Assembly (NCBI GenBank): GCA_003602285.1
Contig: QZVU01000003.1
Span: 434,001-498,000, forward strand
Direction: 5' to 3'
Length of the DNA: 64,000 nt
From: Arthrobacter frigidicola
GTDB lineage: Bacteria; Actinomycetota; Actinomycetes; Actinomycetales; Micrococcaceae
Shown here: piece by piece, positions 44,401 through 59,400 of the stretch
How positions within the stretch are numbered: the first letter of the stretch is position 1
Layout: the number at the start of each line of letters is the position of its first letter
Notes under the pieces: generated by a model
Database searches by the model: none
What the model saw: the letters and a program-made list of their open reading frames with translations, nothing else
Told to the model about the DNA's origin: nothing
Position numbers and translations under genes: made by a program

Positions 44401-47400
44401 TTTCGGTTCTTGGTGCTTGAAGCTCCGGAGTGGGCCCCACCGGACACGGTGTCCGGCCCGTGAGCGCTCTTGGCGCCGGGGACGCCGGCCGCCGCACCCG
44501 GATCACCGGGTTCAACGGGTTCAACGGGTTCAACGGGATCACCGGACGCCGCGGGTGCCGTACCGGAGGTCCCGTCGGCGTCCGGACCGCCCGGGGCGCC
44601 CGACGCGCGGGGAGTACCGGTGCCGTCATCGACGTCGTCCTCGAGGTCGTCGGTGGTCTCCGCCTCCAGCGCGCTCTGACGCTTCCTCATCCAGAAGGAC
44701 AGGACGAAGATGATAATGAGCACCACGTAGATGACTGCGGCGATCGGCGAGGACACCAGCGCCACCGGATCGCCCTGGGAGATGGCCAGGGAGCGCCGCA
44801 GCTGGTTCTCGAAGATCGGGCCAAGGATCAGGCCGACCACCATGGGTGCAACCGGGTAGCCGAAGCGCCGCATGAAGAACCCGAGGATGCCAAGGATCAG
44901 CAGGATGATCACGTCAATGGGCGTGAAGTTCACCGAGAACGCACCCAGGGCGGCGAACACGAGGATGCCGGCGTAGAGGTAGGGCCGCGGGATCTGGAGG
45001 ATCTTGACCCAGATGCCCACCAGGGGAAGGTTCAGCACCAGCAGCATGAGGTTGCCGACATAGAGGCTGGCGATCAGGGCCCATACCAGCGCGCTATCGT
45101 TTTCGAAGAGCTGCGGACCGACCGGGATCTGGTAGCGCTGGAATGCCACCAGGAGCATCGCGGCGGTGGCGGTGGTGGGGATGCCGAGGGTCAGCAACGG
45201 CACCAGCACACCGGCGGCTGCGGCATTGTTCGCCGCCTCCGGTCCGGCGACGCCCTCAATGGCGCCCTTGCCGAACTGCTTCTTCCGGGCGCCCTTGGCG
45301 AGCTTGCGCTCGGAGGCGTAGGAGAGGAAGGTGGCGACGTCGGCGCCTCCGGCCGGGATGGTGCCGACGGGGAAGCCGATCGCGGTGCCGCGGAGCCAGG
45401 GCCGCCAGGAGCGCCTCCAGTCCTCCTTGCGCATCCACTTGGTCCAGCCGCCGGTCACCGGGATCACCTTGATGGGCCCGTGGCGCAGCCGGGAGGCGAC
45501 GTAGAGTGCCTCGCCGACCGCGAACAGCGCGACGGCGACGAGGACGACGTCGATCCCGTCCGCAAGGAACGGGCTGCCGAAGGTGTACCGCTGCTGGGCT
45601 GTGAGCGAATCGAAGCCCATGGTGGCGATGAACAGGCCAAGGGCCAGGGACGCGAGCCCGCGCAGCACCGAGGACCCCAACAGGGCCCCGACGGTCAGGA
45701 AGGCGACGACCATGAGGGCGACGTACTCGACCGGGCCGATCTGCACGGCGAATGCCGCCACGTAGGGGGCGACGAAGCTCAGCAGGACGGTGGCGATGGT
45801 GCCGGCGATAAAGGAGCCGACCGCCGCGGTGGCCAGCGCGGCGGCGCCGCGGCCGGCCTTGGCCATCCGGTTGCCCTCGAGGGCCGTGACGATCGAGGAC
45901 GACTCCCCGGGGGTGTTGAGCAGGATGGAGGTGGTCGAACCGCCGTACATTCCGCCGTAGTAGATGCCGGCGAAGACGATGATTGCCGCCGTCGGCTCGA
46001 GGCTGTAGGTCAGCGGCATCAGCAGCGCAACGGTCATGGCGGGCCCGATGCCGGGAAGCACCCCGACGGCGGTGCCCACGAGCACCCCGCCCAGTGCGAA
46101 CAGCAGGTACATCGGCTGCGCAGCGACGGCGAAGCCTTCGAGGAGGCTCATGAAGTTATCCACTGAAGACACCGAACCCTTCGAGGATGCCCGCGGGCAG
46201 GGAGACGCCGAGCAGCCCGGCGAAGACGAACTGCAGGACGAGCGCCAGGACGATGGCGGTGATCAGGTTGCGGAACCAGGGCCGGGCGCCGAGGGACCAC
46301 GCGGCACCGAAGAACAGCACCGCGGCCGCAATGGGCCAGCCCAGGGGCACGATCAGGAAGGAGTGGAGCAGGACGAAGCCGGCGAGCTTCCCGACGGTTG
46401 CCCAGTCGGTGGCGATGTTCGGGTCGACGTCCTCCCCCTCCTCCGGCACGCCGGTCCCGCCGCGCAGCAGCTGGATGACAAGGCCCGTCCCGACGAGGAC
46501 GAGCATGCCCGAGACCAGGTAGGGGAAGGCCTTGGGGCCGATGTCGCTGGCGGAGGGCGGGGTCTGGATGGACGCCCCGGCAACGAATCCCACCACGCCG
46601 ACGCTGATCACGATGAGCGCAAAGATAAGCTCTCCGATCGGCCGGCCGGGAGCGGCGGTGGTGCCGCTCCCGGTGGGGCTGGACGTTGAGGTGCTCATAA
46701 CTACAGCAGGCCGATCTCGGTCAGGGTGGTCTTCACCGTGGCGATGTCCTCGGTGAGGAAGGTGTCGAACTCCTCGCCGGTCAGGAACGCATCGGACCAG
46801 TTGTTCTCCTTGAGGGTCGTCTTCCAGGCCTCGGTCTCGTGGAGGTCGGTGACGAGTTCGGTGAGCTTGTCGGCCTGCGCCTCGTCGATCGACCCCGGGG
46901 CGACGACGCCGCGCCAGTTGGTGAGCACCACGTCGATGCCCTGGTCGGTGAGGGTCTGGACCTCGGGGAGCTGCGGGGCGGCCTCCTTGCCGGAGACGGC
47001 GAGGGCGCGCAGCTTGCCGGCCTCGACCTGCTCGGCGTACTCGCCGACGCCGGAGATGCCGGCGTTCACCTTGTTTCCCAGCAGCGCGGCGAGGGATTCA
47101 CCGCCACCTGAGTACGGGATGTAGTTCAGCTTGTCGGGGGCGATACCGGCCTCCTTGAGGACCATTCCGGCGAGGATGTGGTCTGCGCCGCCGGCGGAGC
47201 CGCCGGTGATGGAGACGCCCTGGCCCTTCGCCTCGATGTCATCGAGGAGGTCCTGCATGTTCTGGTACGGCGAGTCGGCTGGGACGACGACGACGAGCGG
47301 CTCGTCCGTCATGCGGGCGATCGGCGTCGTGTCCTCGATCCGGTTCGCCGCGTTGTTCGTCTCCACCGCTCCAACCATCACGTAGCCCATGACCATCAGG

Positions 47401-50400
47401 GTGTTGGGGTCGGTCTCGGTGGCGAGCTGGGCCAGCCCGTTGGTTCCGCCGGCACCGCCGACGTTGACCACGGAGGCCGTCTCGACGAGGTCGTTGTCCT
47501 GCAGGTCCTTCTGCATGGCGCGGCCGGTCTGGTCCCAGCCGCCGCCCGGGTCGGCCGGGACCACGATGTTGAGCTTCTCGATGGCGTCGCCGCCCCCGCC
47601 CCCGGTGGTGCTCTCGGTCATCGAGCCGCAGGCCGAAAGAGCAAGCGCGGAGGCCAGGGCGAGTGCTGTCAGGGTAGTTCGGCGCGAGCCGGCTGGGTTG
47701 ATCTTCATGGGGGTGTCTCTTCCTTGAGATGTGATGTGGATCACCACGCTCGTTTCAGCGTAGGAACGTGTCAAAGGCAGCGGAAGAATACGGTCGTAAC
47801 GCTCGTATTGGTCTTTATGGTCCCGGCGATCGGGTGGAATTCCGGGCCGCAGCTGCCCGCCGCCGTGCCACAATGGGCGCATGGTCCGGACGATGTCGCT
47901 GCGGTTCCAGCTGTTCCTGCTGCAGTTGTTCATCGTGCTCGCCGTCGTCCTGGTGGCCGGATCCACGGCCGTCGCGAGCCAGATGCAGCAGATCCGCGAC
48001 CAGTATGAGGACCGCATGGTGGGGGTCGCGCAGTCGGTGGCGCAGCTGCCCTCGATCATCGAGGCGTTCGACGACCCGGAGCCGAGCGCCACCATCCAGC
48101 CGATCGCCGACCTGATCGCCCAGTCCACCGGGGTGACGTACGTGGTGGTGACCGACGAACGCGGGGTGAGGTATTCCCACCCGAACCCGGAGCTGATCGG
48201 CAAGGTGGTCTCCACCGACCCGTCGGTCCCGCTCTCCGGCGAAATCTACGTCGGTACGCAGACCGGCACCCTCGGCGAGTCGTGGCGCGTGAAGGTTCCG
48301 ATCTACTCCGCGGCAGGGGAGATTATCGGCACGGCCTCGGTGGGCACCCTTGAGTCCGAGCTCCGGGAGGACCTCTTCGAGGACCTCCCCCGCCTGCTGA
48401 TCTGGCTGGTCGCTGCCGCGCTGGTCGGCTCGGCCGGTTCCATCTACATCTCCCGCCTGGTCTGGCGCCGCATCTACAAGCTTGAACCCGAGGAAATTGC
48501 GTCCCTGCTCGAGACGCGCGACGCCATGCTCCACGGCATCAGCGAGGGAATGGTGGCCGTTGACGAGAACGACCGGATCGCCCTGATGAACGACGAGGCC
48601 AAGCGGCTGCTCGAGCTCGACGACGCCGCCACCGGCCGGCACGCCTCCGAGGTCCTCGATCCCGCCCTCGCCCGGCTCCTCACCTCCCCCGGTGACGCCG
48701 ACGAGACAGTCCTCGTGGGCGAGCGGGTCCTGCTGGCACGGACCACCGACGCCGTCGTCGACTCCAAGCGGGTGGGCAACGTAATGATTCTGCGCGACCG
48801 CACCGAACTCCACCAGCTCCTGACGGACTTGGACGGAGCCCGGGACGTCACCGCCGCCCTGCGCGCCCAGGCCCATGAGTTCGCCAACCGCATGCACACG
48901 GTGTCCGGGCTGCTCGAACTGGGCCGCACGGCGCAGGCGGTCGACTTCATCTCCCGCTCCGGTCACGGCGGCGCCCTGATCTCGGGCAGCATCGCCCCGG
49001 GCATCACCGATCCCGACGCCGCGAGCCTGCTGATGGCCAAGAGCACCATCTGCGCCGAGAAGGACATCGTCCTCGCGGTGACTGAGACCTCCACCCTCGA
49101 GCCAGACGGCACCACCGACGCCGTCACCATCCTCGGGAACCTCATCGACAATGCGATGGAGGCCGTCGGCGCCGACGGCACGATCAGCGTCGACCTTGAG
49201 TCCGGCCCGGAAATGATCCGCATCACCGTGGCCGATGACGGCCCCGGCATACCGGACGAGGTGCTTGGCCGGATCTTCTCCTCCGGCTTCTCGACGAAGG
49301 ACGGCGGAAGCGCAGGCACCCGGGGCTTCGGCCTGGCCCTGGTGACGCGTATCGCCGAACGCCGCCACGGGCAGGTCGTCGTGGAGGAGTCGCTGCTGGG
49401 CGGCGCCGAGTTCACCGTCTTCCTCGCCCGCCAGCCCGCCGGCCGACCCCTGCAGGCGTCATGAGCCTGATCCGCACTGTGGTGGTCGACGACGACTCCG
49501 AGGTCGCCGGGGTCCACACCGGGTTCCTGCTGGCCCACGGCGGTTTCGACGTCGTCGGCGTGGCGCACACCGGCGCCCGCGCGCTCGAGCTCGTAGACCT
49601 GTTGAAGCCCCAGCTCGTCCTGCTCGATATCCACCTGCCGGACATGTCCGGGATCGAGGTGCTGCGCGCCGCCCGGAACCTGCCGGGGGATCCCGTCGAC
49701 ATCATCGCCATTACCGCAGCCCGGGAACTGGAGACGGTTCGGGCCGCGGTGGCCGGCGGGGTGCTCCACTATCTCGTGAAGCCGTTCAACTCCCAGGTCC
49801 TCAACCAGCGGCTCGACGCCTATGTGGAATACCACCGGGCCGTGGCCACCCACGCCTCGGTTGGGGCGGCGGCGCTGGATCAGCACCGCATCGACCAGCT
49901 CCTGCGGCCCACGGGGCCCGGGGCCCCGGCCGGGGCGGTCCGCACGGCGCAGGGTCCGACGCCCAAGGGGCTGTCGGCGCCCACCCTCGACGCCGTCGTC
50001 GCCGACCTGCGGACCCGGCCGGACGGGGCCTCGGCATCGGAGGTCGCCGAGCGCCTCGGGATGGCGAGGGTCAGCGCCCGCCGCTACCTCGAATTCCTTG
50101 TCACGAAGGGCCAGGTGCGCATCGTTCCGCGCTACGGCACCGCCGGGCGGCCGGAAAAGTTCTACCTGTGGACCGGGCGCTGAACGCCCGGCCCCCGGCG
50201 CGGGGCCGGTAGTGCCCCAATGGCCGTGGGTGCTGCTCCTCCATGCCCTGTTCCTGCAGCTGGCCGCCTATATCGTGCGTCCCGCCGCGGCCTACCGCGC
50301 CCTCGAGCTCGGCGTCGAGCCGGCGCTGCTCGGCCTGATCGCGGCGAGCTTTGCGCTCCTGCCGTTGTTCATCGCCGTCCTGGTAGGCCGGGCCACCGAC

Positions 50401-53400
50401 GCCGGGCACCAACGCGCGGTGCTGCTCGGCGGCGCCGCGCTCATGGCCGGGGCCGGGGCGGGGCTGGTGTTCACATCGTCGTCCCTTGAGCTGCTGCTGC
50501 TGTGGAATGGAGTGCTCGGGCTCGGGCACCTTCTGTGTGTGGTGGGCCAGCAGAGCCGGATCGCCGAGGGAGAGTCCGGCCGGCTCGATGCCGCGTTCGG
50601 CCTTTACACCTTCGCCGGATCGGCCGGGCAGGCAGTGGGGCCGCTGTTGATCACGGTGTTCGGCGGCGGCCGGGTGTTGCCCGACACCCGGGCGCTGTTC
50701 CTGGCCTACACCGCCTCCGCGGTCGTCCTGCTGGTACTCACGTTCCCTCTGGTTCGCCGCCCCCGGCGGACGGGCAGGGCACCAGTGCGGCCGGGGGCGT
50801 CCCGGGGCAGCCTGGGCAGCGCGTTCACCCGGACCACCCGTCAATCCCGGGGGAAGCTGGTCGGGGCGATGGTCGTCAGTGCCATGGTCCTGGGCGCCAT
50901 CGACCTGATCGCGGTGTACCTTCCGGCGCTGGGGGTGGAGCGCGGGATCCCGGCCGCCGTCGTCGGGATCCTGCTCAGTGTGCGGGCCGGGGCGACGATG
51001 GCCTCGCGGCTCTACCTCGGGCCGCTCGTGGCCCGGTTCGGCCGGGCCGAACTGATCGCGCTCTCCACGGCGGTGTCAGCGCTTGCCGTGGGCGCACTCG
51101 CCGCGCCGCTGAACCTGGTGCTGCTGGCCGCCGTCCTGGTGCTCGCGGGGGTGGCACTCGGCATCGGGCAGCCGCTGACCATGACCGTGATTTCCCTCGA
51201 GGCCCCGACCGGCACTCAAGGCACCTGGCTGGCCCTGCGCCTGAGCGCGAACCGGCTGGGCCAGTCGGCGATCCCGGCCGGTGTCGGGCTGGTCGCGGCG
51301 GCGGCCGGGGTGGCGGGCGTCTTCGGCGTCACCGCTGCGGGCCTCGCGCTGGTCGCCGCCGGGTCCTGGTATTCGCTGTGGAAGGAGCGGGGCTAGGCAG
51401 CGCCGACGAACCAAGAGTTGGATCGATCATGAATTCAGGTAGATATAGCCGCCGACAAGCCAATAGCCGAGCCACATGACGACCCGGTAGGGCGTGTGCT
51501 GCAGGATCGGTGCCTGCTCGCTCAGCGGCTTTGCGTACCGCCCGCGGGGGTTGGCGACCTGCAGCACCTTGTCCTGATTCGTGAGGGGATATAGCACCAG
51601 GGCCACGACGACGCAGTACGCCCCCGCAAGAGCAAGGGCGGGGTAGTTCGATCCGGGATCAGCGAACGGCATGGCGGAGGCGACCGGCACCGCAAGAACA
51701 CTCCCGACCACACCGACACGCTTATATTTTCGGTCCATCGGCGTGCCTTCGAAAACAAAGTCGGCGTACCTCCCGCGGAAGAACCCTGACATCAGAATCA
51801 GAAGTGAAAGGAACATGAGGACGTCAATCAACGAGCACGTCCGTCCGGGGATTCTTTCCATCGCATAGGACGGCACGCTATCAAGGACTGCACTCGGCGC
51901 CGCGGAGCGACTTTCATCCACAACAGGTGAATTCCGCCGTCCTCAGGCCCGCACCCAGACGCCTGACAGCGACGGGGAGGGTGAAACCCGCTTCCTAGCC
52001 CCCGCTCCGGGAGACCCGATGCGAACCCCGTCGCCGCGGTGACCGCCGCCCCACTTTCGGCAGCCAGGCGATGCTGGCACTCGGAATCTCGATTCGGCTG
52101 AGCCACGCCTTCGTGCTTCGTTCGGTGTGTTCGAGGTCGAGCTGCGAGACCGCATGGTCGATGGCGGCCAGCACGGAGCCCTGGAGCATCCATAACTCCT
52201 TCTGTTCCCGCGGATCAACGTCAAGGAGCATAAGCTCGGTGAGTACGGCTCGGGTCTCGCGGACACTTTCGAGCATATGTTCAAGCGCCTCGTCAGCGCG
52301 GTCACCCATGCCGCTGCCATACTCGGCTTCGACGAGGTCACCGAAGGCGCGCAGCCCGTTCGCCAGATCGTCAAGCACGAACGCAAACGCCCGACGAAGC
52401 TCCCTCTCGGTCGGGTCCGGCAATCCACTCCGCTCCGCCGGCGCCGCTTTACCGATGACGACGAGCAAAGCCCGTTCGGCCGCGAGGCACTTTTCCAAGC
52501 GGTCAAGGGCAGCGCGCAGCCCCGGGTAGACAACCGCCATGGCCAGCGCGCGCGGGTTGAACCGGCGGCTCTCCCTCACCGTCTCCACCTCGGCCGAGGC
52601 GGTGCGGAGCTCCTTGGCGATGTCGTCCGACCACTCGTACCATTCCTTCACCTCCTCTGGATGCGGCGGTCGATCACCAAGTGCCCGTGCGACTTCGTCC
52701 ATCAGCGCCGCCTGCGATCGGGTGACACGTCGCACCGCATCGCTGGCACGCGAATTCGGGATTGCGACCGGAACCACGAGGCTGAACGCGATCCCCACCA
52801 CGGTGCCAATCAGGGTGTTCGCCACGCGCACCTCCGCCGCAATGCCGGGGGTCGAGACCGCAAGGATCAGCATCCCGCTAATGGGCGCCTCGAGTGTCTG
52901 GTCCCCTAGCCGCAGGACCATGGCGGCGGTCAGGGAGGCGGCGATCACGAGGCCCAAGCTCCACCAGGACAGTCCGATCATCGCTGTGACAGCGATGGCG
53001 ATGAAAACGCCGGTGAGCACCGCCCCGACCCGGACCATTCCCATCAGCAGCGTGCCGACCGTCGAGGCCTGAACCACCAGCAGCGCCGTGAGCGGTGCCG
53101 TCAGGTCCAGGATGCCGGGAAAGAGGATGTCGGCGACGACGTAGGCGACCACTGCTGCCACAGTGAGCCGGAGAATCTGCGTGGCGGCCGGCGTGAGACG
53201 CTTCGGCACCTCACCCAACGACGCCGGCATGGCAGGCCAGACCGACCACAGCATCCTGCGCACGCTCCAATGCCGACGCGGCTTGCGACTTCCATTCCGT
53301 TCGCTCATGCTGATCCCGGGACTGGTTGGGAGAATGCGCCCCCGGCGAAGCAACCGCTGCACCAGAGCGCGTCTTGGCCTGAACGTACCCCCGACACTGC

Positions 53401-56400
53401 CGTGTGACTACCCGTCGGAGCCCTGAAGACAAGACATTTCCCAGCCGATGCCGGCTACCGATCGAACCTTGCATCGATTGATCCGTCTACTACGCGGGGC
53501 CTTTCGGCATCTAGCGGCTCATCCCCGGGGTGGTTAGTCCTCCGTCGCACTCACAATTGAGAACCGCCGGCCCACCGGGTAGGAAAGTCCCGCGTCGTCC
53601 AAGGCGATTAGGTCCCCGGGCTCCAGCGACAGCGCCGAGGAGACAACGACCCGCCCTTCGGCGCTGACGAGTGACACTGCGGGGCCAAGCTGGCGCAGGC
53701 CGCGAATGAGGTTCTGTTCGAGGGTGCGCACGGCGACGTCGGTGCCGACAATCCCTGCGACCTCTACACTGCCCTCCCGGCGGACCGGGTGCGTGAAGGT
53801 GACAACGTAGTCGTCCGTGCACAGGAAGTCGATGTAGGGCCCCGTCGCGTGCGGAATGCCCGATTCCACCGGAATCCGGAACCACTCGGCCTTGAGGTAG
53901 CGCTCCATCGAGCTGGGGCTGAAATTGGCCAACGCATCAACCCGCTCCAGCTGGGGCCCCTGCCACCAGGCGATATAGCTGCGGTCCGGGCCGACAAGCC
54001 CGGAGTTGGCGATGAATCCCGCACCGGCGAGTTCCGGGCTGTCCTTGGCGAGCAGTCCCTTCACCGCGGGCTGCACGAGGCCGTCGATGGCCGCACCCGG
54101 AACGATGCCGCGCATGCCCGACAGGTCTCTGCCGAGATCCTGCGCCCACTTCTCGAGGGTGCCCTCAATGCCGGCGATCAGGGACTGCACCTGGCGGACG
54201 GGTGCCGGTACTTCGATCTGTTCTGCAGCCATGGAAGGCTCCTTGTGGGCGCGGAGTGTCATCGCGAATGCTCGTCCAGCAGCCAATGGATCAGGGCGTG
54301 GACGAGTTCCTTGGTTGTGGTTTCGGCGAGCGCGGTGTCGCGGGCCTCAATGGCGTCGGCGACGGCGGTCCGCATGCCGACGGAAGCCTCGCGGAAGGCC
54401 TCGTCGGTGTAGGGCAGCAGGGTCAGGGTTCCGAGGTCGGCCTGCAGGCGCACGAGTTCCCGGCCCAGGCGGGCCGAGCGGGCGATGGCGGCGAGTTCGA
54501 GCAGGAACTCGGAGTCAACGAGCCGCCAGGACAGCAGTGTGTCCTGCGCTGGGCGAAGGTAGGTGCGCAGGATGGCCAGCTCCGTCGCATCGGCCCGGCG
54601 CGCTGCGATCCCGGCGCAGGCGACCGTGACGATCGAGTAGTGGAGTCCGAGGTCATTGATCTGCAGGCGGGTGAGTGTCCGTAGCTGCTCGTGGGCGCCC
54701 TTGATTGAGGGGAGGAAGTCCTCGGCGACGAAACTGCCTCCGTTCCGGCCGCGGGTTGTGGTGATCAGTCCCCGGGCCCGCAGGCTTGAGAGCGCCTCCC
54801 GTGCGGTGACCGGGGAAACCCCGAGGGCCGCCGCAAGCTCCACCTCGCTCGGCAGCCGCTGACCGCTCACCAGCAGCCCGGTTTCCACCGCCTGCTCGAT
54901 GCGCTCAACCACCTGTTCGGCCAGTCCTGACGAACGCAGCGGCGCGAAGACGGCGGCAAGTCCCCGGGACGCGGAGGAGGCTTGCTGGGTCACGGACTCA
55001 CTGTAACGAGAAATTTCAGCTGACGTCTATACATAAAACATATAAGGTCATAGGCTTTAGCGCAGTTCCACGAGTGAGGCAGGTCACAGCGCCTCGACAG
55101 CTGCCCCCGCAGCGGAAAGGCACCGGCCCCGATGACCCAGACGGCCCTCAATCCAGGAGAGAAGACAGTGTCCTCCAACGTTCCGACGATCTCCCTGCGT
55201 GGACTCACCAAGGAGTTTGGCGAGACGACGGCGGTCGACGGCATCGACCTCGAGATCCGCCAGGGCGAGTTCTTCTCAATGCTCGGCCCCTCGGGATCGG
55301 GGAAGACCACGGTGCTGCGCCTCATCGCCGGCTTCGAGTCCCCCACCAGCGGAACGGTCGAGCTCGAAGGAACCGACGTCACGGCGCGCGCGCCCTTTGA
55401 TCGGGACGTCAACACGGTCTTCCAGGACTATGCGCTCTTTCCGCACATGAGCCTCATCGACAATGTGGCGTACGGCCTGCGGGTGCGCGGGGTTCCGAAG
55501 CGGGAGCGCCGCGACCGTGCCGCGGCCGCCTTGGATCGCGTCCAGCTCGGCAGCTTCCTTGGCCGCAGGCCCTCCCAGCTCTCCGGCGGCCAGCGGCAGC
55601 GGGTCGCCCTCGCCCGGGCGCTCGTCGTCGAGCCGCGGGTGCTCCTGCTCGACGAGCCCCTGGGAGCCCTCGACCTCAAGCTGCGCCAGCAGATGCAGGT
55701 CGAACTCAAGGAGCTGCAGCGCTCGCTCGGCATCACCTTCATCTTCGTCACCCACGACCAGGAGGAGGCGCTCACGATGAGCGACCGGATCGGCGTCTTC
55801 AACGCCGGCCGCCTGGTGCAGGTCGGCTCGGCGAAAGAGATTTACGACCGCCCGAACGGCGAATTCGTCGCCAACTTCGTGGGCACCTCAAACATCTTCC
55901 CCGCCGCCGTGGGCTCCAGCCTGTACGGGAGGGCCGAGGCATTCTCCGTGCGGCCTGAACGACTCCGGCTCGCCCATCCCGGCGGCGCCGGCCGGGACGG
56001 CACCACCGCGATCCGGGGAACCGTCTCGGCGCTGGTGTACCTCGGGCATGCCACGCAGGTCCGGGTCGCCATCAGCGACGGCACCACGGCGGTGGTCCTC
56101 GTCCACCCGGCCGCCCTGGCCGAGGAGGACGTGACGCCGGGCAGGGAGGTCGCCGTCGAGTGGCGCACCTCCGACGTCGTCTGGCTCCCGCCCACCGGCT
56201 GACCGGGCAACCTCCCCCGGCGGCAGCCCGCCCCGCACCTACTCCCGCACCGACTTCCCGCATCATCGACCGAAAGGCAGAACCATGAGCACGTCCCCCA
56301 AGCGGTACTGGCCGCTTTCCCTGGCAGCGGTCGCCGTCCTCGCGGCGACCTCCTGCGGCACCTCCTCCGGCGGCGGCGACGCCGACGCCGAGGCGCCCGC

Positions 56401-59400
56401 GAAGACCGCCCAGACGGAGATCGGCGAGGGCGAAGGCAAGCTGTCGATCCTGGCGTGGCCCGGCTACGTCGAAGACGGCAGCAACGACCCCGAGGTCGAC
56501 TGGGTCTCCGCCTTCGAGGAGGAGACCGGGTGCATGGTCGACTTCAAGCCCTTCGGCACCTCCGATGAGGCCGTCACCCTCATGCGCACCGGGCAGTACG
56601 ACGTCGTCTCCGCCTCCGGGGATGCCTCGCTCCGCCTGATCGCCGGCGGCGATGTCGATCCGGTGAACACCGACCTGCTGAAGAACTACGACGACGTCTA
56701 CCCGTTCCTCAAGGACCAGCCGTGGAACACCGTCGATGACAAGAACTACGGGATGCCGCACGGTTGGGGAGCCAACGTGCTGATGTACCGCGCGGACCTC
56801 GTCGACCCCGCCCCCACCTCCTGGAAGGCCGTGTTCGAGGACGCCGAGAAGTACTCGGGCAAGGTCACCGCCTACGACTCCCCCATCTACATCGCCGACG
56901 CCGCGCTGTACCTGATGAAGCACAACCCGGAGCTTGGGATCGAGAACCCCTACGCCCTCGACAAGGACCAGCTGGCTGCCGCCGTCGACCTGCTGAAGGC
57001 CCAGCGGGAGCATGTCGGCGAGTACTGGTCCGACGTCGTGAAGGAGGTCCAGTCCTTCGCCAGCGGCGGAAGCGTCGTCGGCACCACCTGGCAGGTGGGG
57101 GCGAACATCGCCACGGCCGACGGCACCAAGGTCGAGACGATCCTTCCCGAAGAGGGAGCCACCGGCTGGTCCGACACTTGGATGATCGGCTCGGAATCGA
57201 AGAACAAGAACTGCGCCTACATGTGGCTCGACTACATCGCCAGCCCGGAGGCCAACGCCCAGGTGGCCGAGTACTTCGGTGAGTCCCCCGCCAACCCCGC
57301 CGCGTGCGAGCTGACCAAGGACGCCAACCACTGCGAGACGTTCCACTCCGGCGACGAGGAATACGCCAACCAGATCTGGTACTGGACCACCCCGGTGGCC
57401 GACTGCATCGACGGACGCACCGACGTCGAATGCACCGACTACTCCGAGTGGACCAAGGCCTGGACAGAGATCAAGGGCTGAGCCGGGATCCCGGGCCAGG
57501 GCGCAACCGCATCAGCAGGACGGACGAAAAGGTAACCACAGATGACACTTGAGACCGAACCGCGCCCCGCCCCGGCGCCCGCCCGGCCGGGGAACCGGCG
57601 GGTATCGGCGGCGCTGCACCGCAGCCCCCGCCTGCGCCTCGCGGGCCTGCTCACCGCTCCGGCGGCCTGGCTGATCCTGGTGTACATCGCGGCCCTGGCC
57701 GCCCTGCTGATCACGGCCCTCTGGACGGTGGACACCTTCACCGGGAAGGTGTCCACCACCTGGACCTTCGACAACATCCTTACCGTCACCACCGACCCCG
57801 TGTACCAGGCGATCACGCTGCGGACCCTCCGGATCGCCGTCGTCGTCACCCTGATCGATATGGTGATCGCCCTGCCGATCGCCTTCTTCATCGCCAAGGT
57901 GGCCGACAAGCGGTGGGAGAAACTGCTCATCGTGGCGGTGCTGATGCCCCTGTGGGCCAGCTACCTCGTCAAGGCCTACGCATGGCGGAACGTCCTCGCC
58001 GAGGGCGGACCGCTCGAGTGGCTCGGTGCCCCGGTGGGCCTTAACAGCCCCGGCTACAGCGAAACCGCCGTCGTGCTGACCCTCGCCTACATCTGGCTCC
58101 CGTACATGATCCTTCCCCTTCACGCCGGCTTCGAACGGGTGCCCGACTCGCTGATCGAGGCCTCGGGCGATTTGGGCGCGAAGCCCCTGGCGACACTGCG
58201 CCTGGTGGTTCTGCCCATCCTCGTCCCCTCGATCATCGCCGGCACCATCTTCACGTTCTCCCTGTCCCTTGGGGACTACATCACGGCGCAGATCGTCGGG
58301 GGCACCACCCAGATGCTCGGCACCGTGGTGTACGCCAATGTCGGGGCGGCGAACAACCTGCCGCTGGCGGCCGCCGTGGCGCTCATCCCGATCGCCATCA
58401 TCATGATCTATCTCTTCGTGGTCCGCCGCACCGGCGCCCTGAACAACCTGTAGGAGCCGGCCGTGAAGCTTTCGCGCAGTGCCAAGACCATCCTCGGGGT
58501 CATCACCGGGCTGATCCTGCTGTTCATCTACCTGCCGCTGCTGCTGGTGGTGGTGAACTCCTTCAACGCTGACCGCACCTTCGGCTGGCCCCCGCGCAGC
58601 TTCACCCTCGAGTGGTGGGGCCGCGCCGTCGCCTCCGAGGGGGTCCGGGACGCCCTGGCGACGTCGGTGCAGGTCGCCGTGATATCCACGATCATCTCGC
58701 TGATTTTGGGCACGCTGCTGGCCCTGGCCCTGCAGCGGTACAGCTTCTTCGGGCGTGACGTGATCAACCTGCTGGTCATCCTGCCCATCGCGCTGCCCGG
58801 CATCGTCACCGGCATCGCCCTGAACAACCTCTTCACCACCGTGCTGGGGGTTCCGCTGAGCCTGTGGACGGTCATCGTCGCACACGCCACCTTCTGCATG
58901 GTGACGGTGTTCAACAACGCCATCGCCCGGCTGCGCCGCGTCAACGGCAGCCTCGAGGAGGCCTCCGCGGACCTCGGGGCCGGCGTCTTCACCACTTTCG
59001 TCCTGGTGACCCTGCCCCAGCTGCGCTCGGCCCTGCTCGCCGGCGGGCTGCTGGCATTCGCGCTCAGCTTCGACGAGATCATCGTGACCACCTTCACCAT
59101 CGGCGCCGGCCAGCAGACCCTTCCGGTCTGGATCCTCTCGAACCTGTTCCGCCCCAACCAGGCGCCGGTGGTCAACGTCGTCGCCGTCATCCTCATTGTC
59201 GTCTCCATCGTTCCCATCTGGCTGGCGCAGCGGCTCTCCAGCGATTCGGTCGCCGGAACCGGCGCGCCGGGCATCGGACGGGGGAAGATAAAGAAAGCCA
59301 AGGTTTCATCCGCCCCCTGACCCTGAGGTGATCCCATCCTCGACCTGCTGCTCGTCAACGCGGCCATCTCCCCAATGGCCGGGGCCTCTTCCACCGCCGC